A stretch of 64,000 nt of DNA from Hydrogenophaga taeniospiralis CCUG 15921 (lineage in GTDB: Bacteria > Pseudomonadota > Gammaproteobacteria > Burkholderiales > Burkholderiaceae_C): the NCBI RefSeq assembly GCF_001592305.1, contig NZ_BCWR01000005.1, forward strand, positions 186,001 through 250,000, written 5' to 3'. The position numbers and the translations under genes are program-made. Positions 36,295-45,203 of the stretch are shown here, in pieces (the stretch's first letter is position 1; each line of letters opens with the position of its first letter). A model generated the notes under the pieces. The model was given only the letters and a program-made list of their open reading frames with translations, had not been told where the DNA came from and did not search any database.

Positions 36295-36349
36295 GTGCAC
36301 TCCAGAAACAAAAAAGCCCCGGCGAAGTGCCAGGGCTTTTGGAGTGCGC
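36295..36349 (-). terminator. Terminator / ribosome-binding-site sequestering hairpin before the small basic gene
   Basis: On the minus strand, AAAAGCCCTGGC and GCCGGGGCTTTT form a 12-bp stem with one U-G pair and a 5-base loop, followed by TTGTTT. This is a strong intrinsic terminator at 36312-36340. Just outside it, GCGCACTCCA (36349-36340) can pair with TGGAGTGCAC (36304-36295), which contains the ribosome-binding site of the next gene. The structure could block both transcription and translation. Confidence 0.75.
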
Positions 36350-36384
36350 GTGTTTGCGCCAGGGCCGTGGCTGGAATGTGTGTG

Positions 36385-36412
36385 CACAGTCCAGCCGGGG
36401 CGGTGGACTGTG
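36385..36412 (-). other. Hairpin directly after the 9-codon leader frame
   Basis: CACAGTCCA and TGGACTGTG form a perfect 9-bp stem with a 10-base loop, starting one base after the leader stop codon. A ribosome stopped at the leader would prevent it from forming. Confidence 0.65.
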
Positions 36413-36413
36413 G

Positions 36414-36443
36414 TCAGGCGGGGGAGTCGTACAAGGCAGACAT
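36414..36443 (-). CDS. Nine-codon leader peptide upstream of the AAA+/M41 operon
   Basis: The frame MSALYDSPA followed by TGA has a textbook ribosome-binding site (GGAGG at 36452-36456, 8 bases from the ATG). It lies about 120 bp before the first operon gene, ahead of a hairpin and a terminator. The strong initiation signal for so short a frame suggests a regulatory leader whose translation controls the downstream structures. What it senses cannot be read. Confidence 0.6.
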   Translation of the reverse strand: MSALYDSPA

Positions 36444-36514
36444 GGCGGTGACCTCCAGAGAGTCGGTGGAGATGGCGGACCGGAATCGGTGTGGGCCATC
36501 TGGCGAAGCTGCGA

Positions 36515-36543
36515 ATTGTGTCGATTCGGGCGCGCGCTGGCAA
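36515..36543 (-). promoter_or_regulatory. Probable promoter of the AAA+/M41 operon
   Basis: On the minus strand, TTGCCA (36543-36538) and CACAAT (36520-36515) are separated by 17 bp. Transcription from about 36508 gives a leader of roughly 215 bases before the small basic gene. Confidence 0.55.
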
Positions 36544-36633
36544 CGCCGAAGGCCGAAAACACGGTCGAGTTGTCGCAAGAAACGCACAGGATGCGGGCGT
36601 GCAGGGCCCATCCGCTGCCGATAATCGCCACCT

Positions 36634-39600
36634 ATGTCTTCTTCCGATACGGCGTCGTTCCCGGGGCGAACGCTGCCCGTCATCCAGTTTCCAGAGTCCC
36701 TGCCCGTCTCCGCCCGCCGGCACGAGATCGAGGCCGCCATGCGCGAACACCAGGTGGTCATCGTCTGCGGCGAAACCGGCTCGGGCAAGACCACGCAGTT
36801 GCCCAAGATCGCGCTGCAGATGGGGCGCGGCAAGCTCAACGCCAAACCGGGTCAGCGCCCGCAACTGATCGGCCACACCCAGCCACGGCGCATTGCGGCC
36901 TCCAGCGTGGCCAAGCGCATCGCCGAGGAGCTGAAAACGCCGCTGGGCGACGTGGTCGGTTTCAAGGTGCGCTTCCAGGACCGGCTCTCCAAGGATGCGT
37001 CGGTCAAGCTCATGACCGACGGCATTCTGCTGGCCGAGACGCAGACCGACCCGGACCTGCGCGCCTACGACACCATCATCATCGACGAGGCGCACGAGCG
37101 CTCGCTCAACATCGACTTCCTGCTCGGCTACCTGCGCCAGTTGCTGCCGCGCCGGCCCGATCTGAAGGTGGTGGTGACCTCGGCCACGATTGATGCGCAG
37201 CGGTTTGCCGACTACTTCGCTTCAAAGAAGGGGCCGGCCCCGGTGCTCATGGTGTCCGGCCGCACCTTCCCGGTGGAAGTGCGTTGGCGTCCGTTCGAGG
37301 AAAGCCGCGACTACGACCTGAACAACGCCATCACCGACGCGGTGGACGAACTCTGGCGCGGCCCGCAAGGGGGAGACATTCTTGTCTTCTTGCCCGGTGA
37401 ACGCGAAATCCGCGAAGCCGCCGACCACCTGCGCAAGCACCTCAGCCACATCCCCACGCTGCGCAACGCCGAAGTGCTGCCGCTGTTCGCACGCCTCTCG
37501 CAGGCCGAGCAGGACCGCATCTTCCAGGACCACAGCGGGCGGCGCATCGTGCTGTCCACCAACGTGGCCGAGACCTCGCTCACCGTGCCGGGCATCCGCT
37601 ACGTGATCGACGCCGGCACAGCGCGCGTCAAGCGCTACAGCTTCCGCCAGAAAGTGGAGCAGCTGATGGTCGAGCCCATCAGCCAGGCGGCGGCCAACCA
37701 GCGCGCCGGCCGTTGCGGGCGTGTGGCCGACGGCATCTGCATCCGGCTGTACGACGAGGCCGGCTTCAACGGCCGGCCCAAGTTCACCGACCCGGAAATC
37801 CTGCGCAGCTCGCTCGCGGGCGTGATCCTGCGCATGAAGGCGCTGCGACTGGGCGCGGTGGAAGACTTCGCTTTCATCGAAGCGCCGCAAAAACGCGCCA
37901 TCGTGGACGGCTACCAGTTGCTCTCCGAGCTGGGTGCGGTGGACGAAGCCAACGAGCTCACGCCCATCGGCCAGACGCTCTCGCGCCTGCCGCTCGATCC
38001 GCGCGTGGGCCGCATGATTCTGGAGGCGCAGCATCGCGGCGCGCTCGACGAGGTGATGGTGATCGCTTCGGCGCTCTCGGTGCAGGACGTGCGCGACCGG
38101 CCAATGGACAAGCAGACCCAGGCCGACCAGGCGCATGCCAAGTTCGACGACGAGAAGAGCGAGTTCAGCGGCACGCTCAAGCTCTGGAAGTGGCTGGAAG
38201 ACACCAAAGGCGGCCATGGCAAAGACCACAAACTCAGCCACCGCCAGTACGAAAACCTGTTGCGCGAAAACTTCATCAACGTCCGGCGCGTGCGCGAATG
38301 GCGCGACATCCACACCCAGTTGCACACCGTGGTGGCCGAACACAAGTGGACGCTCAACACGCAACCGGCGAGCTACGAGCAACTGCACTTGGCCATGCTC
38401 TCGGGCCTGCTGGGCAACATCGGCCAGAAGAGCGAAACCGAGGACTGGTACCTGGGCGCGCGCGGCATCAAGTTCTACCGCCACCCGGGCGCAAACCTGA
38501 GCAAGAAGCCCGGGCGCTGGATCGTCTGCGCCGAGCTGGTGGAAACCACGCGCCTGTTCGGCCGCGGCATCGCGAACATTGATCCGACCTGGCTGGAGCA
38601 GGTGGGCACGCACCTGCTGAAAAAACAGTTGCTGGACCCGCACTGGGAAAAGAAAGCCGCGCGCGTCTCGGCATTGGAGCGCGCCACGCTCTACGGCCTG
38701 GTGGTCTATCACAACCGCCGCACCGACTACGGCCGGGTGGACCCGGTGGGCGCGCGCGAGATCTTCATCCGCGAGGCGCTGGTCGCCGGCGAATGGGAGA
38801 CCCGCCTGCCGTTCCTCGCCGCGAACCAGAAACTGGTGAAGCAGGTGGCGGAGCTGGAGCACAAGTCCCGACGACAGGACGTGCTGGTGGACGACGAGCT
38901 GATCTACGCCTTCTACGACCAGCAACTGCCCGCCGACGTGTGCAGCGGTGCCAGTTTCGAGCGCTGGTTCCAGGGTGCGGTCAAGCTCAATCCCAAACTG
39001 TTGCTGCTGACCAAAGAGGAGTTGATGCGCCACGAGGCGGCCGGCATCACCACGCAGGCGTTCCCCAAGACCTTGCGGCTCGGCGGAGTGGACTGCGCCT
39101 GCACCTACCTGCACGAGCCCGGCGACCCGCGCGACGGCTTGAGCGTCACGGTGCCGATCTTTGCGCTCAACCAAGTCAGCGAAGACCGCTGCGACTGGCT
39201 GGTGCCCGGCATGCTGAAAGAGAAGCTGCTGGCGTTGCTGAAAACCCTGCACCAGCGCCCGCGTTCGCGCCTGGTGCCGCTGCCGGCCACGGCCGAGCGC
39301 TTCGCCACCGCCCTTACCGAGCCTGCGGTGTTCGGCGCCGGCAACCTGATGGACGCGCTGCTCAAACTGGTGCGTGAAGCGACGCAGCTCGACATCGCGC
39401 GCAACGACATCAAGGTGGACATGTTGAGCGCCCACCACTTCATGCACCTGCGCGTGGTGGACGAACACGGCCGCCAGCTCGGCCAGGGCCGCAGCCTCGC
39501 GGCGCTCAAGGCCGAGCTGGGTGGCCAGGCGCGTGGGGCATTTCAGGCGCTGGCTTCCTTGAAACTGGAGGGCCTGCGTCCGGCATCGCCCGAGCCCAAG

Positions 39601-40554
39601 GCCGCGCCGGCACCGGCCAGCGCGGGTGGCGCGCACCGCGTCTCGGCGGAAGCGCCCGCAGCACCTACCGCCAGCGCCACCCAACGCCACACCAGCTGGG
39701 ATTTCGGTGAACTGCCCGAATTGATGGAAATCCGCAAAGGCGGGCAGACGCTGATCGGTTTCCCCGCGCTGATGGACCTGGGCGATGCGGTCGGCATCGA
39801 GGTGTTCGACGAGCCCGAAGTGGCCCAGGCGCGCCACCGCGAAGGCCTGCGCCGCCTGTTTGCCTTGCAGATCCGCGACGCGCTCAAATACCTGGAGAAG
39901 AACCTGCCCGGCCTGATGAGCATGGCCACGGCCTACATGCAGGTGGGCAAGACCGAGAGCGGATCGGGCGGCGGCACGCTGGAAGAGCTGCGCAGCCAGA
40001 TCATCGAACTCGCGCTGGACCGTGCCTTCCTGGCCGACCCGCTGCCCACCGACGAAGCCGCGTTCAAGAAACGGGTGGACGAGGGCCGCGGCCGGCTCAC
40101 GCTGATTTCCTCCGAGATCGCGCGCAACGCGGGCCTGATCCTCACCGAATATGCGGCCGCCGCGCGCAAGCTGAAAGACAGCCGCCCGCCCGCCGACGTG
40201 GCGACCGACATCACCCAGCAACTGCAGCGCCTGGTGCCCAAGCGTTTTCTGCTGACCACGCCCTACGCGCAGTTGCAGCACTTTCCGCGCTACCTGAAGG
40301 CCGTGCAGCTGCGTCTGGACAAGCTGCGTGCCGACCCGGCGCGCGACGCCGCCAAACTGGCCGAGCTGCGTCCGCAGGACCAGCGCTTCTGGCGCATGGT
40401 GGCCGAGCGCAAGGGTGTGCAGGACGCCCGCCTGCAGGAGTTGCGCTGGCTGCTCGAAGAGCTGCGGGTGAGTTTTTTCGCCCAGGAACTGCGCACGCCG
40501 CAGCCGGTGAGCGTGAAGCGGCTGGACAAAGCCTGGGCTCAATTGAACACCTGA
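36634..40554 (+). CDS. hrpA: ATP-dependent RNA helicase HrpA
   Basis: This is a DEAH-box RNA helicase of 1306 residues, the usual bacterial HrpA size; E. coli HrpA rescues collided or stalled ribosomes. Motif I GETGSGKTT lies at 46-54, DEAH at 151-154, SAT at the TSATIDAQRF segment, and motif VI QRAGRCGR in the second RecA domain. HA2/OB-fold regions follow, with the long DUF3418 C-terminal domain (about 690-1300). A low-complexity Ala/Pro linker (about 985-1020) separates two parts of it. It is divergent from the AAA+/M41 operon. Confidence 0.96.
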   Translation: MSSSDTASFPGRTLPVIQFPESLPVSARRHEIEAAMREHQVVIVCGETGSGKTTQLPKIALQMGRGKLNAKPGQRPQLIGHTQPRRIAASSVAKRIAEELKTPLGDVVGFKVRFQDRLSKDASVKLMTDGILLAETQTDPDLRAYDTIIIDEAHERSLNIDFLLGYLRQLLPRRPDLKVVVTSATIDAQRFADYFASKKGPAPVLMVSGRTFPVEVRWRPFEESRDYDLNNAITDAVDELWRGPQGGDILVFLPGEREIREAADHLRKHLSHIPTLRNAEVLPLFARLSQAEQDRIFQDHSGRRIVLSTNVAETSLTVPGIRYVIDAGTARVKRYSFRQKVEQLMVEPISQAAANQRAGRCGRVADGICIRLYDEAGFNGRPKFTDPEILRSSLAGVILRMKALRLGAVEDFAFIEAPQKRAIVDGYQLLSELGAVDEANELTPIGQTLSRLPLDPRVGRMILEAQHRGALDEVMVIASALSVQDVRDRPMDKQTQADQAHAKFDDEKSEFSGTLKLWKWLEDTKGGHGKDHKLSHRQYENLLRENFINVRRVREWRDIHTQLHTVVAEHKWTLNTQPASYEQLHLAMLSGLLGNIGQKSETEDWYLGARGIKFYRHPGANLSKKPGRWIVCAELVETTRLFGRGIANIDPTWLEQVGTHLLKKQLLDPHWEKKAARVSALERATLYGLVVYHNRRTDYGRVDPVGAREIFIREALVAGEWETRLPFLAANQKLVKQVAELEHKSRRQDVLVDDELIYAFYDQQLPADVCSGASFERWFQGAVKLNPKLLLLTKEELMRHEAAGITTQAFPKTLRLGGVDCACTYLHEPGDPRDGLSVTVPIFALNQVSEDRCDWLVPGMLKEKLLALLKTLHQRPRSRLVPLPATAERFATALTEPAVFGAGNLMDALLKLVREATQLDIARNDIKVDMLSAHHFMHLRVVDEHGRQLGQGRSLAALKAELGGQARGAFQALASLKLEGLRPASPEPKAAPAPASAGGAHRVSAEAPAAPTASATQRHTSWDFGELPELMEIRKGGQTLIGFPALMDLGDAVGIEVFDEPEVAQARHREGLRRLFALQIRDALKYLEKNLPGLMSMATAYMQVGKTESGSGGGTLEELRSQIIELALDRAFLADPLPTDEAAFKKRVDEGRGRLTLISSEIARNAGLILTEYAAAARKLKDSRPPADVATDITQQLQRLVPKRFLLTTPYAQLQHFPRYLKAVQLRLDKLRADPARDAAKLAELRPQDQRFWRMVAERKGVQDARLQELRWLLEELRVSFFAQELRTPQPVSVKRLDKAWAQLNT

Positions 40555-40715
40555 GCCGGTGCGCCCGGATCGGCGCCAATGCATCCCAGGGTCTGAAGTC
40601 CTGGCCCATGCCAGGCCAGGCCAGGGGCATGGTTGACAGCGCGTTCCCGAATGCGCTTCACTGCAGGGCGTGCCGGCCCGAGGGCAGGGGCCGGGCGTCT
40701 CATGGAGGCCCATTC

Positions 40716-41432
40716 ATGGATCGACGCCAGTTCGTGGAAGGCTGTGCACTGGGTACCGGCACACTCGCCGCCACCCTGACCGGCAGCGCCTGGGCGCTGG
40801 ATGCCCGACCCCGGACCTACGGTCGCGTGCTGCTGGTGGATGAGTTCGGCGACCCGCTCAAGGCCGCCAGCCTCCAGGCCCAGACCAACTACGTGTTTCA
40901 CTACCCGTTCGAGGCCACGCCGGTGTTCCTGCTCGATCTGGGCAAGCCCGCCCTGCCCACGGTGCTGCGCACGCGTGACCAGCAGACCTACCAGTGGCCC
41001 GGCGGCGTCGGCCCGGCGCGCAGCCTGGTGGCGTTTTCTGCCATCTGCGCTCACCAGTTGGTCTATCCGACCCGGGACCTGAGTTTCATCAGTTTTCGCA
41101 AGGGCGCCGCGCTGAACCCGCAGACGCCGAGCAAAGGCGACGACCTGATCCACTGCTGTGCCGACCACAGCCAGTACGACCCGGTGCACGGCGCCCGCGT
41201 GATGAGAGGCCCGGCCGAACAGCCCCTGTGCGCGGTGTTGCTGGAGCACGACGCCAAAGCCGACACCCTGACCGCCACCGGCACCCTGGGCGGGGAGCTG
41301 TTTGACCAGTTCTTCAAGAAGTACGAGATGAAGCTGAGCTTGGAGGTTGGCCCGAAGGCCCGTCAGCCGGTGATGGGGCGCAGCGCGGTGCGCGAGCTGG
41401 ACCGCTTCTGCAAGAACGCCGTGCGCTGCTGA
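40716..41432 (+). CDS. Rieske-type [2Fe-2S] protein with N-terminal signal sequence
   Basis: This is a 238-residue protein. MDRRQFVEGCALGTGTLAAT resembles a twin-arginine-type signal, though the usual S-R-R context is reduced to D-R-R. The Rieske ligands are C111-x-H113 (AICAHQ) and C138-x2-H141 (HCCADHSQYDP). The partner enzyme is unknown: no cytochrome b or oxygenase gene is adjacent. The ATG at 40716 has GGAGG 8 bases upstream; longer frames are rejected. It is likely an exported electron-transfer protein. Confidence 0.8.
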   Translation: MDRRQFVEGCALGTGTLAATLTGSAWALDARPRTYGRVLLVDEFGDPLKAASLQAQTNYVFHYPFEATPVFLLDLGKPALPTVLRTRDQQTYQWPGGVGPARSLVAFSAICAHQLVYPTRDLSFISFRKGAALNPQTPSKGDDLIHCCADHSQYDPVHGARVMRGPAEQPLCAVLLEHDAKADTLTATGTLGGELFDQFFKKYEMKLSLEVGPKARQPVMGRSAVRELDRFCKNAVRC

Positions 41433-41473
41433 GCGACACGGCGTTGCGTCGGAGCGCAGGTTTCAAGCCACGT

Positions 41474-42652
41474 TCACAGCCGTGCCAGCCGCTGGAGCGC
41501 CTCGCGCAGCGTGTCGTCTTTTTTCGCGAAACAGAAGCGGATGACTTTCTGGTCGAAACCGTTGCCGTAGAAGGCCGAGAGCGGAATCGCCGCCACCCCG
41601 ATCTCGCGCGTGAGCCACTGGCAGAACGCCGCCTCGGGCAGATCGCGTTCGGGCACGGCCAGGGCCGAGATGTCCACGCACTGGAAGTAGGTGCCTTCGC
41701 CGGGCAGCAGCCGCAAGCGGGTCGAGGCCAGCCCTTGGCGGAACAGGTCGCGTTTGCGCTGGTAGAAGGCCGGCAGTTCCAGATACGGCGCCGGGTCGGC
41801 CATGTAGGCTGCCAGCGCGTGCTGCATGGGGGTGTTGACGGTGAACACGTTGAACTGGTGCACCTTGCGGAACTCGGCTGTCAGCGGCGCGGGTGCCACC
41901 ACGGTGCCGACCTTCCAGCCGGTGACGTGGTAGGTCTTGCCGAAGCTGCTGACGATGAAGGCACGCGCCGCCAGGCCCGGAAACCGCGCCGCGCTCTGGT
42001 GCTGCTGCCCGTCGAACACCATGTGCTCGTAGACTTCGTCGCTGATCAGCAGCACGTCGGTGGGCGCCAGCAGGTCCTGCAGGCGCTGCATGTCGGCCGC
42101 GCTCCAGACCATGCCGCTGGGGTTGTGCGGGCTGTTGATCATCAGCGCACGCGTGCGCGGCGACAGGGCCGCGGCGATGGCATCAAAGTCGGGCCGGAAG
42201 CTGCCCGGCGTGAGCGGCACGCGCACGGCCACGCCGCCGGCGAGCTCGATGTTGGGCACGTAGCTGTCGTAGCAGGGTTCGAGCACGATCACCTCGTCGC
42301 CCGGGTGCACCACCGCCAGGACGGCGGTCAGGATGGCCTGGGTGGCCCCGGCAGTGACCGTGATCTCGCTGTTCGGATCACAGGCCAGCCCGTACAGGGC
42401 CTGCATCTTGGCGGCCACGGCCTGGCGCAGCGCCGGCACGCCGGGCATGGGCGGGTACTGGTTGTGCCCGGCCCGCATGGCCTGCGTGACCGCGTCCACC
42501 AGCGCCGGGTCGCAGTCGAAGTCGGGGAAGCCCTGGCCCAGGTTGACCGCCCCCGTCTCCGCCGCCAGCGCCGACATGACGGTGAAGATGGTCGTGCCGA
42601 CGTTGGGCAGGCGGGATGTGAGGGCGGGGGTGTGAGGGGTGATCGAGGTCAT
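41474..42652 (-). CDS. Methionine aminotransferase-like PLP enzyme (YbdL/KAT family)
   Basis: This is a class I/II aminotransferase of about 392 residues. PLP-binding features include NSPHNPSG, SDEVYEHMVFDG and the Schiff-base lysine in SSFGKTYHVTGWKVG. The N-terminal LPNVGTTIFTVMSALAAETGAVNLGQGFPDFD is typical of YbdL, which transaminates methionine with 2-oxo acids. Start ATG 42652 or 42661. A methionine salvage role would fit the nearby cysB and sulfur genes, but substrate use is an inference. Confidence 0.88.
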   Translation of the reverse strand: MTSITPHTPALTSRLPNVGTTIFTVMSALAAETGAVNLGQGFPDFDCDPALVDAVTQAMRAGHNQYPPMPGVPALRQAVAAKMQALYGLACDPNSEITVTAGATQAILTAVLAVVHPGDEVIVLEPCYDSYVPNIELAGGVAVRVPLTPGSFRPDFDAIAAALSPRTRALMINSPHNPSGMVWSAADMQRLQDLLAPTDVLLISDEVYEHMVFDGQQHQSAARFPGLAARAFIVSSFGKTYHVTGWKVGTVVAPAPLTAEFRKVHQFNVFTVNTPMQHALAAYMADPAPYLELPAFYQRKRDLFRQGLASTRLRLLPGEGTYFQCVDISALAVPERDLPEAAFCQWLTREIGVAAIPLSAFYGNGFDQKVIRFCFAKKDDTLREALQRLARL

Positions 42653-42692
42653 GTCGGTCAACGCGAGGAATGCGGGAGAGAAGGGTCTTTGG

Positions 42693-42775
42693 CCAGAACA
42701 CCGCGGAACTGGCTTTGCCAGGCCGCAGGTGTTGCCCCCTGGGGGGTGACGGCCGACAGGCCGGCGCGGGGGGAG
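42693..42775. repeat. Dispersed intergenic repeat, copy 2
   Basis: This begins CCAGAACACCGCGGAACTGG and matches 14144-14190 closely, then diverges into GACGGCCGACAGGCCGGCGC. It lies between the cysB stop codon and the aminotransferase start. Confidence 0.75.
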
Positions 42776-43720
42776 TCACAACTCATAATCGTCCGGTGTG
42801 CCACTCATGGCCCGCAGGATCAGGTCGCGCGAGAGCCGGTCGCTCAGCAGTTCTGCGAAGCGCAGCACGAAGTGGCGCAGATAGGTACCGCGTTTGAAGG
42901 CCACGCGAGCCAGGTTGTGGCCAAACAGCTGGGCCGCCGGGCGTGCCACCAGATCGGGCGTGGCGTTCTCGCCCTGCATGGCCATCTCAGCCACGATGCC
43001 CACACCCATGCCGAGCTTCACATAGGTCTTGATCACGTCCGAGTCGATCGCTTCGAGCACGATGTTGGGCTGCAGGTGCCGCAGGGCAAACGCCTGGTCG
43101 ATGCGGGTGCGGCCGGTGTAGCTGGGGTGGTAGGTGATCAGCGGCAGCTGCGCCAGGTCTTCGAGCGTGATGCGCTCGCGTTCCAGCAGGGGGTGATCGA
43201 ACGGGAACACCAGCACGTGCTGCCATTCGTAACAGGGCAGGGTGACGAGCTCGGGGTAATTCACCAGCGACTCCGTGGCCATGCCGATCTCGGCCACCTC
43301 TTCCATCAGCATACGGGCCACCTGGTCGGGCGAACCCTGGTGCAGGCTGATCGCCACCTTGGGGTAGGCCAGGCGCAGCTGCGCCACCGGGCCGGGCAGC
43401 ACGTAGCGCGCCTGGGTGTGGGTGGTGGCGATGGAGAGCGTACCGCTGTCCTGCGCCGAATACTGCTCGCCGATGCGCTTGAGGTTGTTGACCTCGCGCA
43501 GGATGATCTCGATGCTCTTGAGCACCTGCACGCCGGGCTCGGTCACGCGTTTGATGCGTTTGCCGTGGCGCGCGAAGATCTCGATGCCGAGTTCGTCCTC
43601 CAGTTCGATGATGGCCTTGGAGACACCGGGTTGCGACGTGTGCAGCGCTTTGGCGGCTTCGGTCAGGTTCAGGTTGCGGCGCACGGCCTCCTGCACGAAA
43701 CGGAACTGGTGCAGGTTCAT
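42776..43720 (-). CDS. cysB: CysB-family LysR regulator of sulfur assimilation
   Basis: CysB activates sulfate uptake and reduction genes when cysteine is scarce, using O-acetylserine or N-acetylserine as inducer. It has 314 residues with the LysR helix-turn-helix NLTEAAKALHTSQPGVSKAI near residues 18-37. The CysB-specific continuation is ELEDELGIEIFARHGKRIKRVTEPG, and the effector domain carries IATTHTQARYVLP. ATG 43720 overlaps the cbiX stop as ATGA. Candidate target sites precede sbp, the cys operon and the hydrolase gene in this window. Confidence 0.94.
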   Translation of the reverse strand: MNLHQFRFVQEAVRRNLNLTEAAKALHTSQPGVSKAIIELEDELGIEIFARHGKRIKRVTEPGVQVLKSIEIILREVNNLKRIGEQYSAQDSGTLSIATTHTQARYVLPGPVAQLRLAYPKVAISLHQGSPDQVARMLMEEVAEIGMATESLVNYPELVTLPCYEWQHVLVFPFDHPLLERERITLEDLAQLPLITYHPSYTGRTRIDQAFALRHLQPNIVLEAIDSDVIKTYVKLGMGVGIVAEMAMQGENATPDLVARPAAQLFGHNLARVAFKRGTYLRHFVLRFAELLSDRLSRDLILRAMSGTPDDYEL

Positions 43721-44088
43721 GGGGCGGCCTCCAGGGCAATCTGGGCCAGCAGCGCCGTGAGCCGGGGGTCTTCGCCCGCGGTGGGCAATTGCTCGAACCG
43801 CACCTGCGGGTGGGCCTGGGCGAGCGCACGCATGAGCACCGGGATGTCTTCGCGCGCGTGTTTGCCCATACCGAAAAACAGGGGCAGCACCCGCACATGG
43901 CGGGCACCAGCAGCCACCAGGTGGTCGGCCGCCTGACGCAGGTCGGGTTTGCACAACTCCAGGTACGCGCAACTGACGGCCACGGCGGGATCGGTCTGCG
44001 CGATCCGGGCTGCCACCGCTTCCACCGGGGCGCGCCAGAGCGGGTCGCGCGATCCGTGGGCGAACACAATCACGCCGCGCGCCGTCAT
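43717..44088 (-). CDS. cbiX: CbiX/SirB-type sirohydrochlorin chelatase
   Basis: This is a short (123 residues) single-domain chelatase that inserts Fe (siroheme) or Co (cobalamin) into sirohydrochlorin. The metal-handling histidines H11 (VFAHGSRDP) and H77 (FFGMGKHARED) are present. It overlaps cysB by 4 bp. Pairing with cysB makes an iron chelatase for CysI siroheme the likely role. ATG 44088 overlaps the lptG stop as ATGA. Confidence 0.9.
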   Translation of the reverse strand: MTARGVIVFAHGSRDPLWRAPVEAVAARIAQTDPAVAVSCAYLELCKPDLRQAADHLVAAGARHVRVLPLFFGMGKHAREDIPVLMRALAQAHPQVRFEQLPTAGEDPRLTALLAQIALEAAP

Positions 44089-45203
44089 CGTCTGAGCACC
44101 AGCCAGCCAAACGCACCCAGCGACATCACTGTATAGATCAACGCGGGCGACGCTGCGGCGAGCCAGGGGCGCCACTGGTTGAGGTTGCCGATGTAGCCAA
44201 ACACGTTGTTGAGCAGGAAGAAGCTGATGCCGATCATCACCCCCAGGAAAACATAGCCGGTGATGCCGCCCGAGCGGAAATGCAGGTAGGCGAAGGGCAG
44301 GGCCAGCACCACCATGACCAGGCAGCTCAGCGGGTAGAACACCTTGCGCCAGAACTCGATTTCATAGCGCTGGGCAGACTGGCCATTGGCCTCCAGATGC
44401 TGGATGTAGGCGAAGAGATCCGCGGTGCGCATGCGTTCGGGTTTGAGCAGTGCCGTGGACACCATCTCGGCGCTGATGTCACTGGGCCAGCGCAGGGTTT
44501 CCAGCTTGCTGTGGTGGATGCGGGCCGACTTCAACCCGGCGGTATCGAACTCGCGGCGCTGGACCTTGTTGAGCGTCCAGGAGTTGTCGTTTTCGATCCG
44601 GCCACTTTGCGCCTGCAGCGTGGACACCAGGTAGCCCTGATTGTCGAATTCGAAGATGCGGATGCCGGCCAGCGCACCCTGCGCCGACATGGAGCCGACA
44701 TTGACCGAGAAGTTGCTGTAGGTCTGGCGCTCCTTGAGCCAGGCACCGGTCTGGCCGATGCTGATGCGACCCTGATAGCGCGCCTTGAGCAACTGGGCGG
44801 TCCGGTCGGACAGCGGGGCCACATAGTCTCCGACCGCGAGGGTCAGAATGACGAAGATCAGACCCAGGCCGAGCAGGGTTCTCAGAGCCCGCCAGGGCCC
44901 CAGGCCGCTGGTGCGCAGAATGGTGTATTCGGAACTGTGAGCCAGCCTGGCCAGCACCGCCACCGAGCCGATGAGCACCGAGATGGGCAGCAGCTCGTAC
45001 AGCCGGCTGGGCATCAGCAGCGCCACATACAGCAGCGCGTGCCGCATTTCGTAGATCAGGTTCGGCTCAAGTCGCGAAGGCTTGCCGATGGAGGCCAGTT
45101 CATCGACAAAGTCGAAGAAGAAGAACAGGGACAGAAAGGCCAGCAAAACGAAGCCCACGGCCGTGAAGATTTCGCCATAGATCAGGCGCTTGATGGTTTT
45201 CAT
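44085..45203 (-). CDS. lptG: LPS export ABC transporter permease LptG
   Basis: LptG is one of two inner-membrane subunits of the LptB2FG complex that extracts lipopolysaccharide. It has 372 residues with the YjgP/YjgQ plan: three N-terminal helices, a periplasmic beta-jellyroll (about 130-270) and three C-terminal helices. Conserved parts include YELLPISVLIGSVAVLARLA and SEYTILRTSGLGPWRA. ATG 45203 overlaps lptF by ATGA, and the gene overlaps cbiX at its end. Confidence 0.94.
   Translation of the reverse strand: MKTIKRLIYGEIFTAVGFVLLAFLSLFFFFDFVDELASIGKPSRLEPNLIYEMRHALLYVALLMPSRLYELLPISVLIGSVAVLARLAHSSEYTILRTSGLGPWRALRTLLGLGLIFVILTLAVGDYVAPLSDRTAQLLKARYQGRISIGQTGAWLKERQTYSNFSVNVGSMSAQGALAGIRIFEFDNQGYLVSTLQAQSGRIENDNSWTLNKVQRREFDTAGLKSARIHHSKLETLRWPSDISAEMVSTALLKPERMRTADLFAYIQHLEANGQSAQRYEIEFWRKVFYPLSCLVMVVLALPFAYLHFRSGGITGYVFLGVMIGISFFLLNNVFGYIGNLNQWRPWLAAASPALIYTVMSLGAFGWLVLRR

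Noticed and set aside
34361..36451. A 696-codon plus-strand frame opposite the AAA+/M41 gene.
   Set aside because: Antisense shadow; the minus-strand frame carries Walker, sensor and zinc motifs.
36044..36631. An N-terminal extension of the AAA+/M41 protein by nearly 200 residues.
   Set aside because: The extension is Pro/Arg/Ser-rich, overlaps the small basic gene in another frame and runs through the terminator and leader frame. ATG 36043 is directly coupled to the upstream stop.
37222..40713. A 1163-codon open frame on the minus strand opposite hrpA.
   Set aside because: It is an antisense shadow caused by GC-rich codon bias. Its translation is low-complexity Gln/His/Val/Ala-rich with no domain, while hrpA shows all helicase motifs.
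41444..43936. An 830-codon plus-strand frame across the aminotransferase and cysB region.
   Set aside because: It crosses two well-supported minus-strand genes and an intergenic repeat and has no recognisable motif.
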